A stretch of 55,878 nucleotides of DNA from Solirubrobacteraceae bacterium (GTDB lineage Bacteria; Actinomycetota; Thermoleophilia; Solirubrobacterales; Solirubrobacteraceae): contig JAGIBJ010000053.1 in the NCBI GenBank assembly GCA_017744415.1, positions 1 to 55,878 on the forward strand, in the 5' to 3' direction. Every line of letters starts with the position of its first letter. Positions within the stretch are counted from its first letter, which is position 1. The translations under genes were made by a program, and so were the position numbers. Below, in pieces: positions 8,073 through 15,009 of this stretch. Under the pieces are notes generated by a model, which worked only from the letters and a program-made list of their open reading frames with translations, was not told the origin of the DNA and did not search any database.

Positions 8073-8105
8073 GGCCCCGCCCCGAAATCAGATCGGAGCG
8101 GGGCC
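8073..8105 (-). terminator. Hairpin terminator (distal) for the Rho-like gene
   Basis: Arms GGCCCCGC and GCGGGGCC enclose an inner CCGA/TCGG pairing. On the minus strand the stem begins inside CGACGAAGGCC, the window's recurrent terminator motif. It lies downstream of the gap hairpin at 8119-8140. Confidence 0.6.
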
Positions 8106-8118
8106 TTCGTCGGTTCAG

Positions 8119-8140
8119 CGGGCCCGCGACCGCGGGCCCG
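8119..8140 (-). terminator. Hairpin terminator (proximal) for the Rho-like gene
   Basis: A perfect 9-bp stem CGGGCCCGC/GCGGGCCCG with a 4-nt loop, 15 nt beyond the stop at 8155. Confidence 0.6.
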
Positions 8141-8154
8141 TTGGCATCTGTTGG

Positions 8155-9405
8155 CTAGGCCTTCGCCTTGGCTTCGGCGATGGCGGCGGCGCCTTCGGGG
8201 CCGACGAGCAGCTCGGCCTTCAGCGTGCTGCTGCGAGCGAGATCGAAGCGGGCACCGCCACCGGCGGCGTCGAACGCGATGAGGGTGGTCTCGCCCCCGA
8301 TCGGCGCGGGCGCCGTGGCGATGATCGTGACCGAGCCCGAGTCCTTGAGGTTGCGGGCGGCCGCCAGGAGGCGGCGGGCGACGTGCGGGGCGAGCTCGCC
8401 GACGGAGTCGACGAGGACGACCGCGTCGCTGCCGCGCTGCGCGAGGCGCTTGGCACCCTCGATGGCACGCTCGACGGCCTGCGTCTGCGCCTCGAGGCTG
8501 CTGCCGAGGAGCGCCTTGGACGACGGCTCGAGGCCAGCCTCGACCCACGCGTCGACTTCCTCGGGGCGAGCGCCGGAGAGCACGAGCTGCACCTCGAGAC
8601 CGTCGATGCCCTTGAGGGCGCCGGCGAGGAGGCGCAGCGCTTCGGTCTTGCCGGAGTGGGCGGCGCCGTGGAGCACGACGCGCGAGCCGCGGCCGATGGG
8701 CGCGAGCCACTCGATGGCCTTCAGGGTGACGTCGTCGCTGCCGAGCTCGAAGCGGGCGGTCGGCGGCGTGCTCGGGAGCTCGTCGTACTTGGTGGCATCG
8801 CCGGCGACCTCGTCGGCCGACTTGCCGTTGATCTTCTCGACGCGCACGAGCGACGGGAAGCGCTCGGAGCGGCGCGGGGAGCGGTAGGGGCCCGCGACCT
8901 TGTCGCCGGAGACCAGCTCGCAGCGACGCACCTGGGCGGCGGAGACGTAGACGTCGTCGTCGCTCTGGTCGGGGTGGTTGACGCGGATGAAGCCGGTGCC
9001 GTTGGCGAGCACCTCGACGGTGCCCTCGATCTGGCGCTCTTCGTCGTCGGAGCGGTCCGAGCGGTCGCCACGGGGCTCACGGTCGCCACGGGGCTCACGG
9101 TCGCCGCGGGGCTCGCGGTCGGCGCGGGGCTCGCGGTCGGCCTTCGGCTCGGGCTTCTCGTCGCCGTTGCCGCGGCCACGGCCGCCGCGACGGCCACGCC
9201 GCGAGCGCGGGGCGTCGTCGTCGCCGTCGTCATCATCATCGGACTTCGCCGCGGACGAACTGCCGTTGGAGGCGCCGGACGCCTCGAGGAGGCGGTCGAT
9301 CAGGTCGGCCTTACGAAGGCGGCGGAAGCCTTCGAGGCCGGTCTCGGTGGCGAGTTCGTGGAGATCGGCGAGCGGACTCGCCTCGAGCGCATCGCGCTGC
9401 AGCAT
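8155..9405 (-). CDS. Divergent Rho-like protein lacking key Rho catalytic and RNA-tracking elements
   Basis: A 416-residue protein with actinobacterial Rho layout: a Rho N-terminal helical motif (LADLHELATETGLEGFRRLR, residues 12-31), an Asp/Arg-rich low-complexity insertion (55-124, with DREPRG repeats), a cold-shock-like RNA-binding domain (IEGTVEVLANGTGFIRV, 127-142) and a RecA-like domain with P-loop GAAHSGKT (247-254). Against E. coli Rho, the LIDERPEE segment reads LSGARPEE (catalytic Glu lost), the Q-loop segment is deleted after LVDS (331-334), the R-loop Lys is gone, and about 60 C-terminal residues are missing. The ATG at 9405 was chosen because Rho homology starts there. It follows folP by 122 nt. 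It could be a Rho paralogue with a regulatory or RNA-binding role. Confidence 0.8.
   Translation of the reverse strand: MLQRDALEASPLADLHELATETGLEGFRRLRKADLIDRLLEASGASNGSSSAAKSDDDDDGDDDAPRSRRGRRGGRGRGNGDEKPEPKADREPRADREPRGDREPRGDREPRGDRSDRSDDEERQIEGTVEVLANGTGFIRVNHPDQSDDDVYVSAAQVRRCELVSGDKVAGPYRSPRRSERFPSLVRVEKINGKSADEVAGDATKYDELPSTPPTARFELGSDDVTLKAIEWLAPIGRGSRVVLHGAAHSGKTEALRLLAGALKGIDGLEVQLVLSGARPEEVDAWVEAGLEPSSKALLGSSLEAQTQAVERAIEGAKRLAQRGSDAVVLVDSVGELAPHVARRLLAAARNLKDSGSVTIIATAPAPIGGETTLIAFDAAGGGARFDLARSSTLKAELLVGPEGAAAIAEAKAKA
9062..9151 (-). repeat. 18-bp tandem repeat encoding DREPRG
   Basis: Four full copies and one degenerate copy of an 18-bp unit (CGGTCGCCACGGGGCTCA on the plus strand), in frame within the Rho-like gene, giving the basic/acidic DREPRG insertion. 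The copies are nearly identical, which suggests slippage-prone expansion. Confidence 0.85.
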
Positions 9406-9527
9406 GGGGGACCTCGTGGGTCGGTGAATGGGTCGGTGGGCGTCCGGGCGGCGTTGATCGTGAAAGCAGCCGCCGGCGACCGAAGCCCAGCGTAGCGGAG
9501 GTGGGGGCGCCAGGATCGCCCGGGGCG

Positions 9528-10445
9528 TCAGCCTGCGGGAGGCTGGCGGCGCAGCGAGGCGTCGAGCAGCAGCTCGGCGGGCACCTCGGCCTCGCCGGTG
9601 AGCGCGGCGCGGATGTCGAGGTAGTCGCTCGCGGCGGCGACGTCGTGGAGCCGCACGATGTGGGCGCCGTGATCGGCGCACCAGCCGAGGGCCGCGAGCG
9701 TGCCGGCGCCGCGGTCCTTCGGGCGGCGCTGGGTGATCGCGCCGATGAAGTCCTTGCGGGAGATCGCGAGCAGCAGCGGACGGCCGAAGGTCTCGTGCAG
9801 CGCCGGTAGGTCACGGAGCGACTCGACCGTCTGGCGGGGCGTCTTGGCGAAGTCCGGGCCGGGATCGAGGATCAGCTGCTCGTCGTCCATGCCCTGCTCG
9901 CGCGCGGTCGCGATGCGCTCGGCGAGGAACGCGCGCACGTCGATCGCCACGCCGCCACCGGCCTCGTAGATCGCGGGGTCGGTGAGCTTCACCTTCGGCG
10001 GCGTGCGCGTGTGCATGATCACCAGGGCCGCGCCGCTCTGGGCGCAGTGCTGGGCGATCTCCGGGTGCAGCAGGCCGCTGACGTCGTTGATGATCCGCGC
10101 GCCTGCCTCGATCGCGGCGGCGGCGACCTCCGGCTTGTAGGTGTCGACGGAGACGATCGCACCGAGTTCGTCGACGAGCCGCCGCACGACGGGCACCACG
10201 CGCCGGATCTCCTCGTCCACCTCGATCGCGGGGATGCCGGTGACCCCGGATTCGCCGCCGACGTCGAGCACGTCGGCCCCCTCCTCCAGGAGGCGCGCGC
10301 CGAGCTCCACCTGGCGGCCGGCATCACCGACCCCGTCGCCGTCGCTGAACGACTCCGGGCTCGCGTTGACGATCCCCATCAGCCAGGGGCGATCGATGAT
10401 CACGGTGCGCTCGCGGAGGCGCACCAGACGCGGGGGTGTGGTCAC
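9528..10445 (-). CDS. folP: Dihydropteroate synthase
   Basis: A 305-residue FolP that condenses p-aminobenzoate with dihydropterin pyrophosphate in folate synthesis (cytoplasm). Signature segments are present: MGIVNASPESFSDG (first pterin/PABA loop), DVGGESGVTG, SVDTYKPEVA, IINDVSGL, LILDPGPDFAKT and the C-terminal ISRKDFIGA then HIVRLHDVA. The canonical GGESTRPG loop reads GGESGVTG here, so the sulfonamide-binding loop is somewhat unusual. The GTG start at 10445 overlaps the sigma-fusion stop (GTGA), so folP is translationally coupled to that gene, an odd pairing. Confidence 0.93.
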   Translation of the reverse strand: MTTPPRLVRLRERTVIIDRPWLMGIVNASPESFSDGDGVGDAGRQVELGARLLEEGADVLDVGGESGVTGIPAIEVDEEIRRVVPVVRRLVDELGAIVSVDTYKPEVAAAAIEAGARIINDVSGLLHPEIAQHCAQSGAALVIMHTRTPPKVKLTDPAIYEAGGGVAIDVRAFLAERIATAREQGMDDEQLILDPGPDFAKTPRQTVESLRDLPALHETFGRPLLLAISRKDFIGAITQRRPKDRGAGTLAALGWCADHGAHIVRLHDVAAASDYLDIRAALTGEAEVPAELLLDASLRRQPPAG

Positions 10446-12325
10446 GGGGTGGTCGACGATTCGCCGCGGACACTGCCGCCGCTCGTCGATTCGCCGCCGG
10501 AGACGGTGCGGTCGGTGTCGCCCGAGCTGGAGCCGGAGTTGCCGCCGGTGGTGGCACCGCCGCTGTTGCCGGAGGACGAGCTGGAGCCGCCGCTCGTGCC
10601 CGAGTTCGAGGAGCCGCTGGAGCCCGACGATCCGGACGATGAGCCCGAGCTGCCGGACGACCCCGAGCTGCTGCCGGACGAGCTCGACGAGCTGCTCGTC
10701 TTGGGCGAGGCCGACGGCTTCGGCGACGGGGAGCGCTTGGTCGACGAGCTGCTGCCCGTCGTGCGCTTCGCCTCGTCGGGGCTGGTGGCGGCGGCATCGG
10801 TCGGCTCGATCGTCGACGAGGGCGGCGCCGAGGGCGAGTCCTTCGCCTGCTGGTAGGTGTACGCGGCGAACGCGACACCGGCGAACAGCAGCGCGAAGCC
10901 GATGATCCAGAGCAGGAAGCGCCAGGGCGAGCGGCGTTCGTCTTCGAGGTAGTCGTCGTCGACATCGGCGTCGCCACCACCGAAGTCGAAGCCGGCGGGC
11001 GCGCCGGGCGCGATGCGGGTGACGGCTGCCTCGTCGTCGGGATCGGCCAGACCCGCCGCGACGACGTCGAACGCGCGCGTCGCATCCGGATCGGTGGGCA
11101 CCGGGCCGCGGCCGACGCTCTCGCCCGGCTCGGCGTCGATCGGCGCGCCGGCCATCGGGCCGCTCGCGGCCGGGGCGGGCCTGGTGGGCGTATCACCGGT
11201 GGGCGCGCCGCCGGCGGTCCAGGTGTGGTCGTCGTCGTCCCAGTCGAGGGCGTCGTCCCAGGCGGCCAGCGGATCCTCGGAATGCGGCGGCGCATCGCCG
11301 GTATCGGGGCGCGGGGCGGCGGCGGGCTCCGGAGCGGGCGGCGTGCCCGAGTCCCATGGCTCGCTATTGGGCGACCCCTGCGGCTCGGGGCCGTCTGCGG
11401 GAAGGGCCGGAGGCGAAGGGCGCGGATCGTCGACGAGCTCGTCGTCGTCGACGATGCCCCAGGCTGCCTCGTCGCCGATCTCGTCGTCGTACGGGTCGCG
11501 CGGGGCAGGCTTCGGTGGTGCGGGCTTCGGCGGCGCGGCCTGCGCGGAGGAGGCCGCGGCGGCTGACGCACCGGCGGCACCGACGCCGGTCGCGGCGATC
11601 ACGGCACGGTCGCGGGTGACCGGCGCCAGGCGACTCGGGCCGCTCGCGGGCGGCAACTGGCCCACCGATCGCGACGGCGACCGGACGGCGGAGAGCGCGG
11701 CGGCGAAGCGGGCGTCGCTGTCGGCGAGCTGGGTGATCTCGTCGTCGAGCTCGGGCGCCAGCGATCCACCTCCTCCTTGGCGGACGACCTCGGCGGCGAG
11801 CAGTCGCTCGGCGCGCGGCTCGGCGAAGACGGCCGAGAGGGTCGCGCCCTCGAGGGCGTCGGTGAGGCGCAGGCGCGCGCGGGCAACCTGGATGCCCACC
11901 TCGGGCGGCTCGATGCCGGCGACCTCGGCACACTCGGCCTCGCTGAGCCCGAGCTCGCGGAGCGCGAGCAGCTCGCGCTGGCGGCTCGGGAGCGAGAGGA
12001 GCGCCTTCACGGCGGCGTTCGGCGGCTCCGAGCGGTCGCGGCCGAGCGCGGCGTAGGCACCGTTGCGCGCAGTCGTGAGGGCGTAGAGCCGCGGTGAGGA
12101 GTTGCGGGCGCCGAGCAGCGGGAGGCGGCGAACCGTCTTCTCGAACGACTCGACCAGCACGGTGTCGGCGACGTTGCCCGGGCCGAGGAGCCGCTCGATC
12201 AGGAGCTGCACGCCTGGGGCGTTGCGTTCGTAGAAGCGGTCGAACGCCGCGGCATCGCCCTTCGAGGCACGGGTGACGAGATCGAGCTCGTGCGTCGCCA
12301 GCGCGTCGTCGGGGGCGGAGGTCAT
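10442..12325 (-). CDS. ECF-type sigma factor fused to acidic linker, membrane helix and Ser/Gly tail
   Basis: A 627-residue multi-part protein. Residues about 12-95 resemble sigma-70 region 2 (AAFDRFYERNAPGVQLLIER). Residues 103-157 resemble region 4, with the LPSRQRELLALRELGLSEAE helix-turn-helix start. A long disordered Pro/Asp-rich linker follows (about 215-460), then one hydrophobic helix (RFLLWIIGFALLFAGVAFAA, 469-488), and then a Ser/Gly/Thr-rich tail to 627. One helix would place the sigma domains inside and the tail outside. A TAGGGT box sits 6 nt before the ATG, so the gene is probably leaderless. Other readings are a sigma-like domain kept only for DNA or protein binding, or a self-inhibited sigma factor. 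Confidence 0.8.
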   Translation of the reverse strand: MTSAPDDALATHELDLVTRASKGDAAAFDRFYERNAPGVQLLIERLLGPGNVADTVLVESFEKTVRRLPLLGARNSSPRLYALTTARNGAYAALGRDRSEPPNAAVKALLSLPSRQRELLALRELGLSEAECAEVAGIEPPEVGIQVARARLRLTDALEGATLSAVFAEPRAERLLAAEVVRQGGGGSLAPELDDEITQLADSDARFAAALSAVRSPSRSVGQLPPASGPSRLAPVTRDRAVIAATGVGAAGASAAAASSAQAAPPKPAPPKPAPRDPYDDEIGDEAAWGIVDDDELVDDPRPSPPALPADGPEPQGSPNSEPWDSGTPPAPEPAAAPRPDTGDAPPHSEDPLAAWDDALDWDDDDHTWTAGGAPTGDTPTRPAPAASGPMAGAPIDAEPGESVGRGPVPTDPDATRAFDVVAAGLADPDDEAAVTRIAPGAPAGFDFGGGDADVDDDYLEDERRSPWRFLLWIIGFALLFAGVAFAAYTYQQAKDSPSAPPSSTIEPTDAAATSPDEAKRTTGSSSSTKRSPSPKPSASPKTSSSSSSSGSSSGSSGSSGSSSGSSGSSGSSNSGTSGGSSSSSGNSGGATTGGNSGSSSGDTDRTVSGGESTSGGSVRGESSTTP

Positions 12326-12331
12326 GCGCGG

Positions 12332-12337
12332 ACCCTA
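12332..12337 (-). promoter_or_regulatory. -10 box TAGGGT for leaderless sigma-fusion gene
   Basis: TAGGGT on the minus strand, 6 nt before the ATG at 12325. No Shine-Dalgarno sequence fits between them. Confidence 0.65.
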
Positions 12338-12440
12338 GCCAAGACGTCGGCGGGCGCGACGCGTCTGAGCCAGCCCGAGCCCGCATCACGCGCCAACTGA
12401 CCACGAGTCAGGAAGGCGGCATGGGGCACGCGCCGTTGTC

Positions 12441-12446
12441 TATGAT
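12441..12446 (+). promoter_or_regulatory. -10 box TATGAT for leaderless SDR gene
   Basis: TATGAT followed by 7 nt and the ATG at 12454. This decides the start over in-frame ATGs at 12421 and 12442. Confidence 0.65.
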
Positions 12447-12453
12447 CGCCCGC

Positions 12454-13524
12454 ATGCTCGCCCTCCTCACCGGTTTCCCTGGCTTCATCGGCACCCGTCT
12501 GTCGCGCAAGCTGCTCGCCGACGATCCCGAGCTGAAGATCCTGGCACTGGTCGAGCCCCGCATGGCCGAGCGCGCCCGTGAGGTGGCCGAGGAGTTCGAG
12601 GGCCGCCTCGAGGTGATCGAGGGTGACATCACCGATCCGAAGCTCGGCCTCAGCGATGCCGACTATGTGAAGTACGCGAGCGACGTGCAGCGCGTGTACC
12701 ACCTGGCCGCCATCTACGACCTCGCCGTGCCCGAGGCGGTCGCGATCAAGGTCAACGTCGACGGCACCCAGCACGTCCTCGACTTCTGCCGCGCGTGCAC
12801 GAAGCTCGAGCGTCATCACTACGTCTCCACGTGTTACGTCGCGGGCGACCGCAAGGGCCTCGTGAAGGAGACCGAGCTCGACGAGGGCCAGAAGTTCAAG
12901 AACCACTACGAGTCGACCAAGTTCGCGGCCGAGGTGCTCGTGAAGGCGTCGATGGATGAGATCCCGACGACCATCTACCGCCCCGGCATCGTCGTCGGCG
13001 ATTCGAAGACCGGCGACACGCAGAAGTTCGACGGCCCCTACTTCATCCTCTGGTTCATCCACCGCATGAACCAGTTCGGCCTCACGGTCGGCAACCTCGG
13101 CACCGACGAGGCCAACTTCAACGCGGTGCCGGTCGACTTCATCGTCGATGCGATGCTCGCGGGCACGAACGACCCGAAGATGGCCGGTGTCACGCTCCAG
13201 CTCGCCGACCCGGATCCGCTCACGACGCGCCAGTTCGTGCGCCTCCTCAGCAAGACGTACACGAACCACTACCCGTGGGGCCCGTACGTCCCGGACGTGA
13301 TCATGAAGCCGTTCCTCGCGTTCGGCCCCACCCGCCGGTTCTACGGCGGCACGCCGTTCGAGAGCCTCGTGTTCCTCAAGCACCCGGTGAAGTACGACAC
13401 CACCGAGACGACGAAGCACCTGGCTCGCAACGGCCTGCGCTGCCCGTCGTTCCACGAGTACGTGCCGGTGATGGTCGACTTCTTCCGCACCCACAAGGAC
13501 GAGCCGGCCTTCAAGCCGAAGTAG
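12454..13524 (+). CDS. Extended SDR / fatty acyl reductase-like NAD(P)-dependent oxidoreductase
   Basis: A 356-residue Rossmann protein. It starts MLALLTGFPGFIGTRLSRKL with the GxxGxxG nucleotide-binding loop and has the catalytic YxxxK (NHYESTKFAAE). A DITD segment binds the cofactor, and YRPGIVVGDSKTGD is typical of the NAD_binding_4 (male-sterility/fatty acyl-CoA reductase-like) branch. The substrate is probably a long-chain acyl or sterol-like compound, which is inferred from the family only. The start rests on the TATGAT box 7 nt upstream. An AGGAAGG preceding an ATG at 12421 is the alternative. It is divergent from the sigma fusion and shares its 128-bp promoter region. Confidence 0.82.
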   Translation: MLALLTGFPGFIGTRLSRKLLADDPELKILALVEPRMAERAREVAEEFEGRLEVIEGDITDPKLGLSDADYVKYASDVQRVYHLAAIYDLAVPEAVAIKVNVDGTQHVLDFCRACTKLERHHYVSTCYVAGDRKGLVKETELDEGQKFKNHYESTKFAAEVLVKASMDEIPTTIYRPGIVVGDSKTGDTQKFDGPYFILWFIHRMNQFGLTVGNLGTDEANFNAVPVDFIVDAMLAGTNDPKMAGVTLQLADPDPLTTRQFVRLLSKTYTNHYPWGPYVPDVIMKPFLAFGPTRRFYGGTPFESLVFLKHPVKYDTTETTKHLARNGLRCPSFHEYVPVMVDFFRTHKDEPAFKPK

Positions 13525-13567
13525 CCAGCGCGGGATCGCGCCTGTTGCCGATCGGGGAGACCGCCGA

Positions 13568-13573
13568 TACGGT
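13568..13573 (+). promoter_or_regulatory. -10 box TACGGT for XRE-cupin gene
   Basis: TACGGT, 6 nt before the GTG at 13580. Confidence 0.6.
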
Positions 13574-13579
13574 CGCCCC

Positions 13580-14164
13580 GTGAGCGACGGCTCGATCCCC
13601 GATGTCCTAGCCGCCGTCGGCCCCCGGCTGCGGCGCACGCGCACCCAGCGCGGGATCACGCTGACCGCCCTCGCGGCGACGACCGGAATTTCGAAGAGCA
13701 CGCTGTCGCGCCTCGAGAGCGGCCAGCGCAAGCCGTCGCTCGAGTTGCTGCTGCCGCTCGCGGACGCATTCAGCCTGCCCCTCGACGAACTCGTCGGAGC
13801 ACCGCGGGTCGGCGACCCGCGGGTGCGGATGCGGCCCAACGTTCGCAACGGGCGGCAGGTGTTCCCGCTCACCCAGGCGGCGAGCGGCATGGCCGTCTGG
13901 AAGGTCGTGATCCCGCCGGAACGCGAGCGGCGGCTGCGCACGCACCCGGGCCACGAATGGCTCTACGTGCTTTCCGGCGAGATGCGCCTGATCCTCGGCG
14001 AGCACGACATCACGATGCGCGCCGGCGAGGTCGCCGAGTTCGACACGTCGATGCCGCACTGGTTCGGCCCCGCCGGCGACGAGCCGGTCGAGATCCTGAG
14101 CGTGCACGGCAGCCAGGGGCAGCGGATGCAGGTGCGCGCGGCCACCTCGGCGCACGGCCACTGA
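13580..14164 (+). CDS. XRE-family regulator with C-terminal cupin sensor domain
   Basis: A 194-residue cytoplasmic transcription regulator. The N-terminal HTH_3 domain spans about residues 14-70 (TLTALAATTGISKSTLSRLE). A cupin_2 beta-barrel follows (about 100-180) with HPGHEWLYVLSGEMRLILGE. XRE-cupin proteins bind a small ligand or metal in the barrel and usually repress nearby metabolic genes. The GTG start at 13580 fits a leaderless promoter. The DUF4386 membrane protein 120 bp downstream is the nearest candidate target. Confidence 0.9.
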   Translation: MSDGSIPDVLAAVGPRLRRTRTQRGITLTALAATTGISKSTLSRLESGQRKPSLELLLPLADAFSLPLDELVGAPRVGDPRVRMRPNVRNGRQVFPLTQAASGMAVWKVVIPPERERRLRTHPGHEWLYVLSGEMRLILGEHDITMRAGEVAEFDTSMPHWFGPAGDEPVEILSVHGSQGQRMQVRAATSAHGH

Positions 14165-14225
14165 ACCGCGCGTTTCGGCCCAATTCCCGGAATCGGCAAC
14201 AACGCTTGGAGCGCGGCATCCGGCC

Positions 14226-14269
14226 GCGAGATGGTGGCGACGCCCCTTGAGGGCGCCGTTTCATCTCGC
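14226..14269 (+). promoter_or_regulatory. Large hairpin between the XRE-cupin gene and the DUF4386 gene
   Basis: Outer arms GCGAGATG/CATCTCGC enclose an inner GC-rich stem around CGCCCCTTGAGGGCG. It ends 17 nt before the ATG at 14287 and overlaps no gene. It could be a terminator for the upstream gene or a structured leader that limits access to the GGAAAGG Shine-Dalgarno sequence. Confidence 0.45.
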
Positions 14270-14286
14270 CTCGGAAAGGCACCGCC

Positions 14287-15006
14287 ATGTTCGCTTCAGA
14301 CCGCTCGACCGCCCGTACCGTCGGCTGGCTGTTTCTCGGGACCTTCGCGTTCTCGATCCCAGGGCTCCTCCTCTACGGACCGGTGCTGAACGACCCGGAC
14401 TACGTGCTCGGCGCCGGCACCGAGACCCAGATCTCGATCGGAGCATTCCTCGAGGTCATGCTCATCCTTTGCAACATCGGCACGGCCGTCGTGCTGTACC
14501 CGGTGGCGCGCCGCTACAGCCCCCGCCTCGCCCTCGGCTATGTCGCGTCGCGGGTGTTCGAGTCGGCAGCGATCGTCACCGGGATCATGAGCGTGCTGTC
14601 GGTGCTCTCGCTCCGTGACGGATTCGCAGCTTCGGACCCTGCGACGCTGTCGGTGGCCGAGGGGTCACTCGTCGCCTTCCACGACTGGTCGTTCCTCTTC
14701 GGTCCGGGCTTCTGCGCGGCGATCGGCAACGGCCTGATCCTTGGCACGCTGATGCTGCGATCGGGTCTGCTGCCGCGCCGGATCGCGTTGCTCGGCCCGA
14801 TTGCCGGCAGCTTCGCGTTCGTCGCGGCCGCCGGTGCCCTGCTCGGCGTCTACGAGCTCCAGTCGGGTCCGCAATTCCTGCTCACCGTTCCCGAGATGAT
14901 CTGGGAGTTCACCTTCGGCGTCGTCCTGATCACCCGCGGGTTCGCCGGCTCGAGCGCTCGCTCGGCGCCGACCGCGACGCCCACCGTCGCGACGGCCGCG
15001 GCCTGA
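14287..15006 (+). CDS. DUF4386-family integral membrane protein
   Basis: A 239-residue protein with about six hydrophobic helices (for example TVGWLFLGTFAFSIPGLLLY near the N-terminus, and VMLILCNIGTAVVLYPVARR). The sequence pattern, with VASRVFESAAIVTGIMSVLS and the HDWSFLFGPGFCAAIGNGLI segment, matches DUF4386, a family of unknown function. A GGAAAGG Shine-Dalgarno sequence sits well before the ATG. A low-complexity Ala/Thr tail ends the protein. It is convergent with the ECF operon, whose last stop lies 4 nt away. Confidence 0.85.
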   Translation: MFASDRSTARTVGWLFLGTFAFSIPGLLLYGPVLNDPDYVLGAGTETQISIGAFLEVMLILCNIGTAVVLYPVARRYSPRLALGYVASRVFESAAIVTGIMSVLSVLSLRDGFAASDPATLSVAEGSLVAFHDWSFLFGPGFCAAIGNGLILGTLMLRSGLLPRRIALLGPIAGSFAFVAAAGALLGVYELQSGPQFLLTVPEMIWEFTFGVVLITRGFAGSSARSAPTATPTVATAAA

Positions 15007-15009
15007 GGC

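Noticed and set aside
9062-9151. Regular 18-bp repeats considered as CRISPR
   Set aside because: Units are contiguous with no spacers and encode DREPRG in frame inside the Rho-like gene. No cas genes are present.
12421-12456. ATG at 12421 with upstream AGGAAGG as the SDR start
   Set aside because: The Rossmann loop starts right after 12454 and a TATGAT box sits 7 nt before that ATG. The Shine-Dalgarno match keeps this option open only as second choice.
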